NCBI GenBank assembly: GCA_023055425.1
Contig: JALGPY010000006.1
Span: 69,968,127 to 70,032,126, forward strand
Length of the DNA: 64,000 nt
Reading direction: 5' to 3'
DNA from: Linanthus parryae
Taxonomy: Eukaryota > Streptophyta > Magnoliopsida > Ericales > Polemoniaceae
Of the stretch, positions 33,620 to 45,508 are shown piece after piece (within the stretch, counting starts at the first letter, position 1; each line of letters starts with the position of its first letter). Under the pieces are notes generated by a model. The model did not search any database, was not told the DNA's origin, and worked only from the letters and a program-made list of their open reading frames with translations. The translations under genes and the position numbers were made by a program.

Positions 33620-35395
33620 TTAAAGAAAATAAGAGAATGTGGAAGAAAGAGTATGCAAGATTAAGGTTTTTGGGGCTTGATCCTCAGCTTGATCTCCTTC
33701 TTCTTCACCACTGCCTTCAACATCAGTCTTCTCTTGTACTTCCTGTTCCTCTTCAATCCTACCAGTAGTAGTCCCTTCTTCAGTCTTATCCTTAGTAGAA
33801 GTCTTTGGAGATTTCTTCTTCTTCTTCAAAGTAATCAACATATCATCTGAGTCAGGGATATTGACTTCATCTTCTTCCTGTGAGGCATGTTCTGCTACCT
33901 GCTTTCCCTTATCTGAAACTGGAGCAACCTCTTCCTGGTCAAAATGTTCACTAGGCAAATCTTTGTCAGAGTCTCCTTTCTTTGTATCTTCATCATCCTC
34001 AGGAACATCAAGCAAAGTCATGCTTCTGAAGATACCTTCCACCATGTACTTGACTTGCCCAATTTTACTTTCAAGTCCATAAACAATTGTTTTGATATCC
34101 TCCATGTCCAACTCTAAACCATCAAGTCCCTGATTGTCTGTTGGTCGAGAAGTCTGACTTGAAGTGAGAGTCAAGGTCTTGGGCTTATGAAACTTCTTTG
34201 CACCTAGTTCTTCTTCAGTCAGGTCTGAGTAAAGCTTCCATACTTTTTCTTTGGTTTTTAACACTCCAATTTCTCAAAGGCTTTCTCATTAAGTACTCCA
34301 AATCCAGAAGTGACTGATTCCTCTCCACTAGTTGGAATATCACAGTGTTCAAAGAACAAAGTGAGCAAGTTTGCATATGGCAGAGGATGTTTCCTTTGAC
34401 TGGTAAGGCTAAAGAGCATATGATCAATCACTAATTTTGGAAGATCAATCTCATAGCCATGCATAACCATATATGATGTGCAGCATTCTCTCAGTCACCA
34501 ATTCTCTAGAGTGCTCTCTGGGAAGAATACACCTAACCAAGATGGTATGAAGGACTTTGGTTTCAACATTCAACACATGTGTTAACTGTTTGGCTGAGGT
34601 GGAGATGTTTTGAAAAAAGAACTCATCTTTGGCTAGCTTTAGGGTTTCTGACTTTGGTGGATGGTTGCTAGTGTCATATCTCTTTGGACAGCCTAGCACA
34701 TTGGCAAAATCAGAGTGATCCAACTCAATTACTATCCCAGCAACTTTAGATTTGATCACCAAATGTGCAGATCTCTTAACTTGTGTCAAGTTCAGGTAGA
34801 AGAGTCTGGTGAGTCTAGGGTAGGATAACTCTCTAGGTTTTAGCATAGACCACAGAGAGCTCTTCTTCAACATAGATATGCACTTAAGTTTCATAAGTTC
34901 CACCACATTCTTATTGATCATACTACAGAAACCAATAGATTTTGATGCAAAACCATCTAACCACTGACCTTTAGAGATGTTTGAGACAAGCCAAGTTTCA
35001 TCTGGAGCTGAATTCTTTGTTGAGGCCTTTGAATAGATCTGCAGGGCCTTCTCCAATTGATCTTCTGGCTGTGCTTCTGTCACCTTTCCTTTCCCTTTTT
35101 CTGCTTGAGTTGGTTTCTTCTTCAGCTTTTTGGAACTAAAGATCTCTGTTTCAGGTTGCTTTTCTGTAACAGCCTTCTCTTTCTGTTTCTTCTTCTCTGA
35201 GGATGAAGTTGCAACCTTCTTAACCTTCTTTTTGAGTGGAGGAAGATCTGGAACTGCCTCTGCACTCGGAGTTCTAGAGCTAGAATCTCCACTAACTTCT
35301 TGTGCTTCATCCACTACTGCCTTTCTTTTCTTCTCTGAAGCAGGTTTAGATCCTCCAGCCATCTTGATTCTGTCTGAGGCTCTCCTTGTGCTCAT
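33620..35395 (-). pseudogene. Extra ORF behind pol of copia B (env-position, plant-transposon-like domain)
   Basis: The frame is open from 35485, but its first ATG is at 35395 (MSTRRASDRIKMAGGSKP). The hydrophobic stretch before that ATG should not be read as a signal peptide. The N-terminal 110 residues are Lys/Ser-rich. A folded region follows, with YPRLTRLFYLNL, GIVIELDHSDFANVLGCP and VLHTILVRCILPREHS. It resembles the putative plant transposon protein domain found in retroelements. The third part is acidic (EEDE, EGSGEEEGDQ) with a Lys run. Two single-base frameshifts (near 34460 and 34262) break it. I see no convincing membrane helix, so an envelope role is not supported. Confidence 0.6.
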
Positions 35396-35854
35396 TAGGG
35401 TTTGGGAGAAGAATAGAGAGAGGGGGAATGATACGGGGAGAATGAGAAGAGAAGAAGATAAACACTGAGAGAGTTTGAGTTTCAAAAGGAAACTAGAATA
35501 TCTCTCTGATCTAAAAAAGATTTTGCAATAATCAAAGAGAGTTCAAATCTTTTATGCCGTTGGAAAATAAAATATTCTAATACTATTTTTGTCTAAAACA
35601 AATTTTTGAAAAGGGTAGGGACTATATTAGGAAAGTATCTACAGAGTTATTTCCCAACACAGAAAGATCCATGTTTACTAACTACGAGTGTAGCAGACTT
35701 ATTTTCAAGGCTTTGAAAAGATTTTCAAAATCGTGAAAAACTGTAACACTACAACAGATAAAGATCAAGGCTTTGAAATGATTTTCAAGGCTTTGAAAAT
35801 CAGTTCAAAACTTTGAAATCACATTGAACTCACCTTACTTACCTGATGTTCCCC
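35396..35854. other. Spacer between RNase H and extra ORF of copia B
   Basis: A non-coding AT-rich stretch holding a cluster of TTCAAGG[CT]TTGAA palindromes at 35704-35717 and 35764-35815. It may contain the splice acceptor or leader for the downstream ORF, but none is evident. Confidence 0.5.
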
Positions 35855-38160
35855 CTAAACCAATGCATCTTTATTTAGCATTCCAAATTCCAATCTCATA
35901 GCTGAGAATCTTTCATCTGCTAATGGTTTAGTGAAGATATCTGCAATTTGCATGTTAGTGGCAACAAATTCAAGAATAATATCACCTTTCTTAGCATGAT
36001 CTCTGATGAAATGGTGTCTGACATTTTTGTGCTTGGTTCTTGAGTGTTGCACTGGATTCTTTGTAATTGAAATTGCACTAGTATTATCACACTTGATGGG
36101 CATGCTCTTGAAATCAAATCCAATGTCTCTTAGCTATTGAGAAATCCATAGTACTTGTGAATAACATGCTCCTGCAGCTATATATTCAGCTTCAGCTGTT
36201 GATAGAGCAACTGAATTATGTTTCTTGGAATGCCAACTGATAAGTGATGATCCAATATATTGGCAAGTTCCTGAAGTGCTCTTCCTATCAACTTTGTAAC
36301 CTGCAAAGTCAGCATCTGAAAATCCATGCAAAGAGAAATTAGAATGTTTTGGATACCAAAGCCCTAAGTCTTTGGTTCCATTGAGATATCTGAACATTCT
36401 CTTCACAGCAGTTAAGTGTGATTCATTTGGATCAGCTTGAAATCTAGCACACATGCATACACTAAATATTATATTTGGTCTGCTTGCAGTGAGATAGAGT
36501 AATGATTCAATCATACCTCTATACTCTTCACATTGACACTCTTACCAGATTCATCCTTGTCTAAGACAGTGTAGAACTCATAGGATTCTTGGCTTCCTTA
36601 CATTGAGCCATGCTATATTTGTTTAGTAAGTCTCTTGTGTACTTGCTCTGATGCAGAAAGATGCCCTTTTTCAAATGATGTATTTAAAGTCCTAGGAAAA
36701 AGTTCAACTCTCCCATCATGCTCATTTCAAATTCCCTGCTCATAAGACATGAGAATTATCTGCACAGTTGATCATTAGTAGCTCCAAACAAAATATCATG
36801 AACATATATCTGAACTACAAGCAAATATTTCTCATGAGTCTTTATGAAAAGAGTCTTGTCTACTCAGCCTCTTTTGAAATCATTTTCAAGCAAAAATTTT
36901 GACAGTATTTCATACCAAGCTCTTGGAGCTTGTTTCAAACCATAGAAAGCTTTGTCGAGTTTGTAAACATGATATGGAAACTTGTCATTTTCAAAATCAG
37001 GTGGTTGTGTAACATAAACTTCTTCTTGTAAGTAGCCATTCAAGAAAGCACACTTTACATCCATTTGAAAAAGTTTCATGTTCTTATGAGATGCAAAAGC
37101 AAGTAAAATTCTAATTGCTTCTAACCTGGAAGCTGGAGAAAAAGTTTCCTCATAACAAATACCTTCTTCTTGATTGTAATATTGAGCAACTAACCTTGCT
37201 TTATTTCTGATAACATTGCCACTTTCATCCAATTCATTTCTGAACACCCATCTGGTACCAATGACAGACTGGTTTGTAGGTGGAGGAACTAGGTTCCAAA
37301 CCTTATTCCTTTCAAACTCATTGAGTTCACTTTGCATAGAAATGATCCAGTCTGCTTCTTGTAAAGCTTCCTTCACAGTTTTAGGTTCTACAAGAGAGAT
37401 AAAAGCATTAAAAACACATAAGTTCTTCAAATGTGATCTAGTTTGTGTACCAGTGGTTGGATCTGAGATGATATTATCAACTAGATGAGATGAGAGATAT
37501 TTGAATCTCTTTCTTGGAGACCATGGTTCAGGCTCTCCATAGATCTTCTCTGGTCTTGAAGTAGTGGCTTTGTCACTTGTATCCTTCTGATCATCTTCTT
37601 CAAGGCGTTGAGGCTTATTTTCAAGGCCTTGAACACTATTTTCAAGGTCTTGAAAATGTCTTCTATTTTCTTCTGAGCCTTTCTTGAATCCCAGTGGATT
37701 CTCACCTTCTTCCTCTGATTCATGCATATTCAAATTCAAGTCTGCAAAGCTTTCACTCAAAGAACCATCATAGCTTTCATCAAAAATAAAATGAATGCTC
37801 TCTTCAACCAATTTGTTTATTTTATTATAAACTCTATAAGCTTTGCTATTCAGAGAGTAACCAAGAAAAATACCTTCATCACTTCTTGCATCAAACTTAC
37901 CAAGATTGTCTTTTCCATTGTTATGGACAAAGCAAGTACATCCAAAGGGCCTGAAGTATGAAATTTTTGGCTTTCTCCCTTTGAATAGTTCATAGGGGGT
38001 CTTCTTCATAATAGGTCTGATCAAGCACCTGTTCAAAATATAGTTTGATGTATTCACAGCTTCTTCCCAAAAATGCTTTGGCAGCTTGTTCTCAAGAAGC
38101 ATTGTCCTTAACATATCTTCAAGAGTCCTGTTCTTTCTTTCAACAACGCCATTTTGTTGA
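35855..38160 (-). pseudogene. Copia B: integrase C-terminal part, reverse transcriptase, RNase H
   Basis: From right to left: TPQQNGVVERKNRTL and the FWEEAVNTSNYILNRC integrase region, then an acidic linker with repeats. Reverse transcriptase follows (WNLVPPPTNQSVIGTRWVFR, FQMDVKCAFLNGYLQEEVYV, YGLKQAPRAWY). RNase H ends the region (GFSDADFAGYKVDRKSTSG, ALSTAEAEYIAA, ADIFTKPL, stop at 35855). The catalytic box near 36800 reads YVHD where active enzymes have YVDD. Stops and frameshifts lie at 36515-36863 and near 36104-36134. The enzyme cannot be active. Confidence 0.9.
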
Positions 38161-38969
38161 GGAGTTCTTGGAGCAGAAAAGTTTTAAGTAATACCATGCT
38201 TATCACAACAAATCAAATTCTAATTGATCAAATTCTCTACCATGATCACTTCTTATTGAAGCTATTGGTAGGTTTTTCATAGATTGAAGTTCTCTGCAAA
38301 GCTTTTACCTTTTGGAGTAGGAGTTCTCATAGGACCACAGAGATCCATATGAAGCAGTTCAATAGGCCTAGTTGTACTTACAAACTTCTTTGACTTGAAG
38401 GAACTTCTGCTCTGTTTGCCTTGAGAACAGGCTTTGCACATTTCATCTTCTTTGAACTTAATGGATGGCAATCCTCTTTCGAAGTCTTTGGAAATCAAAT
38501 TGTTCAAAGTATGCAAGCTGATATGACCAAGCTTTCTCTACCAAAGCTCTGAATCCTCTTTCAAGGCCTTGAGACACTTCAAACTTTTACCTGCAACTTT
38601 GTTAGTCTGAAAAGTATAAACATTGTTTGATCTAGAGGATGTGAGGATGCAATCTCCTGATTTCTCATTTTGCACCACACACTTCACTTTATAAATGATA
38701 ACTTTGTTGACATTGTCACAAAGGTGAGATACACTAAGCAAGTTAAATTTCAAACCTTCAACTAGATACACAACAGAAATAGAGTTACCAAAATTTGTAC
38801 CAATTTTACCAACACCAAGAATATTGCATTTGCCTTTGTCACCAAGTGTAATTGAACCCTTCGATTGCTCCTTTAATTTTGAGAATAGATATCTCTTTCC
38901 ACTCGTATGTCTTGAGCAACCACTGTCCATAAACCACTTATGTTCTTTGATGTTGGTGACAACCTGCAA
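38161..38969 (-). pseudogene. Copia B: protease and deleted integrase core
   Basis: The protease starts near 38930 with WFMDSGCSRHTSG, catalytic D-S-G intact. Next come HTLNNLISKDFERGLPSIKF and a zinc-type CKACSQGKQSRSSF, then LLHMDLCGPMRTPTPKGKS. After KGKS a normal copia integrase continues with the first catalytic Asp. Here the sequence jumps to MKNLPIASIRSDHGREF, so roughly 100 residues including core catalytic residues are missing. Confidence 0.85.
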
Positions 38970-39212
38970 ACACCAATCACTGCCTTACCCAGCTGTTAGA
39001 CCAAGTGTGAAATTTGGATTCATATTCAGGATCAACCATGTTAGGTGGTCTAACCCCTTTAGGAACCCAAATCTGCTTAACTTGTCTTTTGAGTTGAAAA
39101 GGAAAAGTGTTCCTCATTATGTGAGGGTCTCTTCTTATAAAAGGACAAGTCATCTTAACATGACTAGTTTTGCAGCAGTAATGACATTTAGTAGAATTTT
39201 TGTTTCCAGCTT

Positions 39213-40811
39213 TCACAAATATGGTATTGTTCCTCCTTGGAAAGTTTGGATTGAATCCAATACCAGCTTTGTGAACAGACTGTGAACTTCCTCCAAGATC
39301 AAGTTCAACTTGTGTTCTGATCCAGCAAGCTTGACTTTGACCAATTCAGATTCTTGAAGTATCTCCGTAAGAGTAGTCTTTTGTTTATCGAATTCATCAA
39401 TCTTATGTCTTAGATTGACAAGGCTTTCACTCATTGAAGAGTTTTCAGTGACTACTTCTTTGACTTGTGTGTACAAGGATTTGAAACTGGTTTTCAAGGC
39501 CTTGAAATCACTGTCTGTTTTCTTTTGAGAGATTTCAAGATTCTGATTTAGGCAAACAAGTTGTAAGTTTTCTTTTGCTTGCTCAGGAACTTTTCTTTCA
39601 AAAGTCTGATCTCTTTCAGCTAATCTTCCTCATTTAAAAGCATTGTTCTAAGATATTCTGAAAGAGCTTCTTTTGGTTTTGAAATCAGACAATTTACCAT
39701 TACCTCAATGTTCTTCTCTGAACTTTCATCATGTTTGGCCATGAAGCACAGGTTGGCATGTTCTTCTTCAGATTCTGATTCACTAGAGCTATATGAATCA
39801 CTCCATGAAGCTATCATGGCTTTCTTTATTCTGTCATGATCTTTCTTTTGAAAGTGTTTGCTTTTCTTATGTGGGCAATCTCTTATCAAGTGCCCTGCAT
39901 CACCACACTCAAAGCAGTTCATAACTTTTGAATTATTTTGTGAAGATGACTTACCTTTGTAGTCCTTTCTACTGGATGATCTCTGCCTTTCTCTTTTGAA
40001 GTCTTTGTTTCCAAAGTTTTTTCTTAATTTTGAGAATCCTTGTCAAGGATTTGGAAATCAGAGCAATTGGATCTTCATCATCACCATCCAGTTTCTAGGC
40101 TTTATGTTCTCTCATTCTCTTTGGCTTTGAGAGCTAAGTTCTTGACACTATCGGGGAGTTCTCCTCAGCTTCATTCGTAGATATCTCATGTGTCAGAAGC
40201 TTCCCTTGTAGGTCATCAAGTTGTAGAGTTGAGAGATTCTGAGCTTCTTCAATAGTTGTAGTCTTTGGTTCCCACTTTGCCTTTGGAAGACTTCTTAATA
40301 TCTTCCTCACCTTTTCTTTATTGGAAAAATATTTTCCTAGTGAATCAAGGTTGGTTAAAATGTCTGTGAACCTCTTGAACATGTCTCTGACTGAGTCATT
40401 TGGATTCATCTTGAATAGCTCATACTGTCTGAGATAGATGTTGATCTTGGTTTGCTTGACTTGACTGGTTCCCTCAAAGGTAACCACAAGCTTATTCCAG
40501 ATTTATTTAGCAGTTGTGCATCCAGAGATCCAGATGAATTCATCTGTACTCAAAGCACAATACAAAATGTTAATAGCTTTGTAGTTCTTAGAAAATTGCT
40601 CTAATTCAGAAGAGGAGAGCGAGTCTTCAGTTTTGGGAGTTTTAATCCCATCTTTCTCTGTATAGAAACAATGAGGTCCATTTTGGATAATGGTCCAAAG
40701 CTCTAGATCTTGATCAATGATGAACAATTTCATCAACGCTTTCCAGTGCGCAAAATTTTCTCCACAATAGAGGAGGTCTGTGAGCAGCTCTTCCATGGGA
40801 GAAACCACCAT
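39213..40811 (-). pseudogene. Copia B: gag with two zinc knuckles
   Basis: The ATG is at 40811 (MVVSPMEELLTDLLYCGENF). Gag helices follow (FAHWKALMKLFIIDQDLELW, KINIYLRQYELFKMNPNDSV), with one in-frame stop at 40503-40505 and frameshifts at 39923-40133. A first CCHC knuckle CFECGDAGHLIRDC sits at about 39877-39918. A second, CHYCCKTSHVKMTC, lies near 39145-39190 just before protease. The coiled-coil-like stretch between them (39213-39497) carries the element's palindrome motif at 39493-39506. Confidence 0.8.
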
Positions 40812-40851
40812 ACAGTGATCACCAGATGGTTAAATCTATACAGTGATATAA

Positions 40852-40863
40852 GCTCTGATACCA
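40852..40863 (-). other. Primer-binding site of copia B
   Basis: The minus strand reads TGGTATCAGAGC, the initiator methionine tRNA complement, 2 nt from the LTR edge. Confidence 0.85.
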
Positions 40864-40865
40864 AT

Positions 40866-42613
40866 TGAAAGTGTGAGTGTGCAGATGATAATGCAGCTAA
40901 GATACTCTAGAAGGGGGGGGGGGGGGGTTGAATAGAGTATGCCAATTTTTTTTCAAAACTTGCTAGGAAGATGAGAACTTGTGCAAACAGTGAAGTTCAA
41001 GCCCTTGGAGGAGGTGCAGACAGTATAAAGCAAGTAAGCTTTTTTCAAGGCCTTGAAAACAATTTCAAACCCTTGAAAACAAACAGTTTTGTATGCTGCA
41101 AATACTATGAAAAAGAATGAACTGTAAATGCAAGAGACAAGTGATTTATAGAGTTCAGTCCACTTGGTCCTACATATCTACCTCAGGGATTAGATCCCTG
41201 CAGGATTTTCAACTCAATTCTTATTAATCAAAAGCTAAGCCCTAGAAATCAAGCACAGAGGGTTCCCTTACTCTGTTAGAGCTTGTGGTTTTTCCTAACC
41301 TGTCTAGTACCTGCTCTAGCTAATTGATTAACTAAGAATTCTCTATTGTTCACCTTGAACAATCCTTGATAATAGATGTAGAAATAATACATAAATGATC
41401 TACCAATACAGCTCAATACAGAAGTACACTTAGGGCTAGTTTGGTAATGCTGTGGCGGTTTAGAAAGCTGCTGTGTAGGAAGCACTGAGAGAAAGCTGCT
41501 GTGAGAATCTGCACAAAAAGTGTTTGGTAAACTCCGTATATAACCTGCTGTGGAAAAGCACTTTTGACATTTTGTGTTTGGTAATTAGTGCTTTAGACTT
41601 GTTGTAAATGTCGAAACGACCATTTCAGACATGATATAATAAATATTACTATTACAATAATATATTTTTAATTTTTATTAATGGATAATGATGTCAAATA
41701 AAAAATTAATCAGAAAGCAGGTTGTAGAAAGAAACCCCTCCCCTGCTTTTCAAAAGCAGTTGTGGGGAAGCAGTTGCTTTCTAGAAAGCAAAAAAATATA
41801 AATTTACCAAACACATAAATACTTCTTTGGGATTTGAAAAGCAGCGTTCTAGAAAGCAAAAACAATACCAAATGGGCTCTTATAATAGAAAACTGGAGTG
41901 AAGAATGCAGTGAACTTCTGTGGAATGGATTGAGAGTGTGATGTTCTTCTTTGGTGCTTTTTCAATCCATAAAATTTTATCTCACTTTTTGCCCGTTGTG
42001 TATTGTCTTTTGTTGCTTCAAAGTGAGCTCCATTTATACTGTTTGAACCTCTGCAAATCTTCCCAGATTTTCAGCAACAACTTCCTATTTTTTAGGCAAC
42101 AGCTTTGACTCTCTTTAACAGCTTTCTCCAACGGATAGATGATCATAATCTTCAGAGATATTGTTGTGATCTTGTCTTTAAACAATCTGAGAAGCTGTCA
42201 TAAGTCTCTGATTGATCACAGGATCAAAGTGTCCAACTATTTCCAAATCTGCAAAAGTCCAGTTTAGGAAACAATCCTGCAAATCCTGGAAATAAAATTT
42301 CCTGCAATATCAAAGTCAAACAGATGATATTCTATGTTCAAACATGTTAGAATAATTTGTCGTTCATCATATAATAACAGTGAATCACACTTATGAAAGA
42401 TAGAGAGGGAATCAACTCTGAGAGCTTGCAGAAAACTCCCCCTGAGAATGTTCACACAGGTTAAGCAGTTTCAAGGCTTTGAATCCTGTTTCAAGGCCTT
42501 GCAAATAGCTAAACTATTTTCAAGCCTCTGGGAACTGATTCAAGGCTTTGAAAGTTGATTCAAGGCCTTCAAATAGCTGAACTATTCCAAGCCTTGCACA
42601 ACCTAATCTTACA
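40866..42613 (-). repeat. 5' LTR of copia B, carrying a Tourist-like MITE
   Basis: The plus strand begins TGAAAGTGTGAGTGTGC and ends CCTAATCTTACA. It has a 15-nt G run at 40913-40927, at the same place as the 10-nt run in the other LTR. A MITE interrupts it at 41433-41879. Confidence 0.85.
41433..41879. mobile_element. Tourist-like (PIF/Harbinger) MITE in copia B LTR (447 bp)
   Basis: The ends are GGGCTAGTTTGGTAATG and, inverted, GAGCCCATTTGGTATTG. TTA flanks both sides (41430-41432 and 41880-41882). The sister LTR shows the uninterrupted site at about 32633. A 3-bp TTA duplication and GGGC...TTTGGTA termini are characteristic of Tourist-like MITEs. The interior is full of AGAAAGCA/CTGCTTTC repeats and has no ORF. 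Confidence 0.85.
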
Positions 42614-44581
42614 CAAAAGAACTCTCATTAACCTTCTTGTAAAAATAGGGCTCATCTTCGTTCTAGATGAAACCAAACTCTTTGACCGCGTCATCAAAAT
42701 GTCGGTTTCAACTCCTAGAGCTTGCTTCAATCCATAAATAGATCGTTGCAACTTACAGATTTTGTTGGCATGCTCTGGATCGTTAAAACCCTTTGGCTGT
42801 GTCATGTACACATCCTCATGGAGGTTTCCATATAGAAACGTTGTCTTGAAATCCATCTGTTAAATCTCATAGTCGTGATAAGATGCAATAGCGAGTAAGA
42901 TAAGAATGGATTTGGTCATTGTGACTGGTGAAAAGGTTTCATCATAGTCAATACCATGAATCTGTCTGAATCCTTTGGCCACCAATCGGCCCTTTTAGGC
43001 AATCACATTGCCATCAATGTCGTTCTTCTTCTTAAAGACCCAGCACCCTATGGGGTGAGCCCCTTCAGGTGGTTCCACCAAAGTCCATACTTGGTTGGTA
43101 TACATGGATTCCATTTCGGATCTCATGGCTTCAAGCCACTTCTTTGAGTCTGGACCTTTCATGCCCTCTACATTCGCAGTAGGCTCATCATCCAAGATTA
43201 GTATGTCACTGGGCTCATTCACAAGAAGTCCATACCTCTCAGGCTCCTGACGTACCCTACTAGACCTACGGAGTTCTTGTGTTACTTGACCAGGTTGCTC
43301 TACGACAACTCGTGGTTCCTGTTCATGTTCCTTTGTAGGATCAATGTTTTGTGGTTCTTGATCTTCTTCAAGATCTACATTCCTCCCACTGGCTTCATTA
43401 GAGACATGTTCTCTTTCTAGAAACATGCCAGTTCGAGCAACAAACACTTTGTTCTCGATTGGGTTGTAGAAATAATATCCTTTTGTTTCCTTAGGATATC
43501 CCACAAACTTACACTTATCCGACTTGGGTCCGAGCTTGTCTGTTTGTAAACGCTTTACATAGACGTCACAACCCCAAATCTTCATAAACGACACTATGGG
43601 ACGCCTTGCATTCCATATCTCATATGGTGTCTTCATGACCGATTTGGATGGAACACGGTCAATGGTAAAAAGCTCCAGTCATTAGAGCATGTTCCCAAAA
43701 TGGTATTGGAAGATCTGCTTGACACATATCTAGTAGGGTGTGATTCCTCCTCTCGGACACGCCATTCCACTGTGGCGTTCCGGGTGAGGTGAGTTGGGAC
43801 AAGATCTCACACTCTCTAAGATAATCGTCAAAGTCTTGGCTTAAGTATTCTCCTCCACGATCCGATCATAGAGCCTTAATACTCTTGCCAAGTTGCTTCT
43901 CCACTTCATTCTTGAATTCTTTGAATATTTCAAGGATTCATATTTGGCCTTCATAAGGTATACAAATCAATATCTACTTAAGTCATCAGTAAACGTAACG
44001 AAATAAAGATAACCACCTCTGACAGACGTGGGAAACGGCCCACACACATTAGTATGTATGAGTTCCAGTAGCTCACTAGTCCTCTCACCTTTCTTATTGA
44101 ATGGGAACTTTTTCATTTTTCCTAATAAACAAGATTCACATGTCTCATATGATTCATAATCAAATGAGTCTAGAATTGCGTTTCTCGTTTATATGTCCTT
44201 AACGACAGTGCCATAGATAAGCATGATTTAAATCACTAGTTTTAATCCTCTTGGTATTTATGTTATAGACAGAATTATTTAGATCAAGGACATACAATCC
44301 TTTAGACAAAAGCGCACTACAATAGTGCATAACGTGAAAATAATGGAGCAACACTTGTCCGTTATTTTAATAGAAAAACTTTTCTTGTCCAAACAAGAAA
44401 TAGAAATAATGTTTCTGCTCATAGCAGGAACATAATTGCAATTGTCTAAATCTAAAATAAGTTCAGAAGGCAAAGATAACTCATAAACGCCTACGGATAA
44501 TGCAGCAATTCTTGCTCCATTCCCCACGCGCAAGTCCATCTCCCCTTTAGCCAGTCGTCTACTTCTCAAGAGATCCTGCAT
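42614..44581 (-). pseudogene. Copia A: integrase and N-terminal reverse transcriptase
   Basis: The minus strand from 44581 continues the protease frame (MQDLLRSRRLAKGEMDLRVGNG), then a decayed integrase with many stops (43640-44280). The part 42995-43636 is open: KTPYEIWNARRPIVSFMKIWGC, the KGYYFYNPIENKVFVAR region, then reverse transcriptase start WVFKKKNDIDGNV. Further motifs, FSPVT, QMDFKTTFLYGNLHEDVYMTQP and YGLKQA, follow to about 42630 with frameshifts. The enzyme is then cut by copia B. Confidence 0.85.
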
Positions 44582-44584
44582 GTT

Positions 44585-45508
44585 TCAAGAAAAGTGAGAT
44601 CCACATCCAGTATCCAATACCCAAGATGAAGAGGTAAAAAAATTGACATATATAACAAAAATACATGGTGGTTGTGGAATAACTATTCCAAGCATTTTAT
44701 CCTCCAGATACTTTGGGCAGTTCCTCTTCCAGTGGCCTTTCTGACTACAATAGTGACATGCGCCCTTAGAGACACTACCAACAGGCTTCAAGGCAGCTTC
44801 CTTGGATTTAGCGACGTTCTTGCTCTTTCCTTTGGAGTTAGAAGCAACTCGCTTGGTCTTTCCTTTATTGACCATCATTATGGTCTTGAATTTTCCTTTG
44901 TTAATGCTTTGTTCAACGGTTCTCAACATATTGAGCAGGTCTGGCAAAGGTTTTTTAATCTCATTCATGTTATAGTTCATGACGAACTGGCTATAACTAT
45001 CCAACAATGATTGCAGAATGAGATCACTGTCCAACTCTTGGCCGAACGGGAAGCCTAACCTCTCGAGATTCTCCATGTATCCGATGATACGTGGCACATG
45101 AGGTCCGGCTGGGTTCCCCTCTGACAGACTGCACTTGAACAGTGCTTTGGATACTTCATAGAGCTCATGTCTCGCCTGCTCTTGGAAAAGCTGCTTCAAA
45201 TGTACGATCATATCGTACACCTCCATGTTATCATGTTGCTTTCGAAGCTCAGAGTTCATGGTTCAAAGCATGAGACAAGTCACATCATTAGAACCATCCG
45301 CATGTTTCTGATGTGCTCTCACGGCAGCTAGAACAGCATCCTCAGCTGGTGGGTCTGGAATAGGATTGTCTAAGACGTAAAGTTTCTTTTCTTGCTTGAG
45401 AGAAATTCTCAAGTTTCTGTACCAGTCTAGAAATTTGGTTCTAGACAACTTATACTTCTCAAGGACATATCGTAGGGATGAAGTCGATGCTTGTTTCTTG
45501 TTTTCCAT
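44585..45508 (-). pseudogene. Copia A: gag and protease start
   Basis: The frame is open from 45556, but the first ATG is at 45508 (MENKKQASTSSLRYVL). Gag features are FLDWYRNLRISLKQEKKLYVL, YMENLERLGFPFGQEL, LLNMLRTVEQSINKG, a Lys-rich segment, the zinc knuckle CHYCSQKGHWKRNC and the protease motif WVLDTGCGSHFS. Only two in-frame stops are seen (45263-45265 and 44585-44587). The flanking codons stay in the same frame, so the gene is mildly decayed. Confidence 0.85.

Larger units (their letters stand above)
30694..42613 (-). mobile_element. Copia element B, SIRE-like, minus strand, inserted in copia A
   Basis: LTRs lie at 30694-33356 and 40866-42613; each holds a later insertion, and without these they are about 1.23 and 1.30 kb. 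A primer site (40852-40863) and a purine tract (33357-33368) are in place. Gag with two zinc knuckles, protease, a deleted integrase, reverse transcriptase and RNase H are followed by an extra ORF region before the 3' LTR. An additional ORF behind pol, long gag and a GGGGGAGAT|TGTAAG border are features of the SIRE/Maximus lineage. Flanks CATCA and CAAAA match only partly, so the target duplication is decayed. Confidence 0.85.

Noticed and set aside
34451..35485. Signal peptide at the N-terminus of the extra ORF of copia B
   Set aside because: The hydrophobic run LLILPVSFPLSLFF comes before the first ATG (35395); the frame only opens at a TTG.
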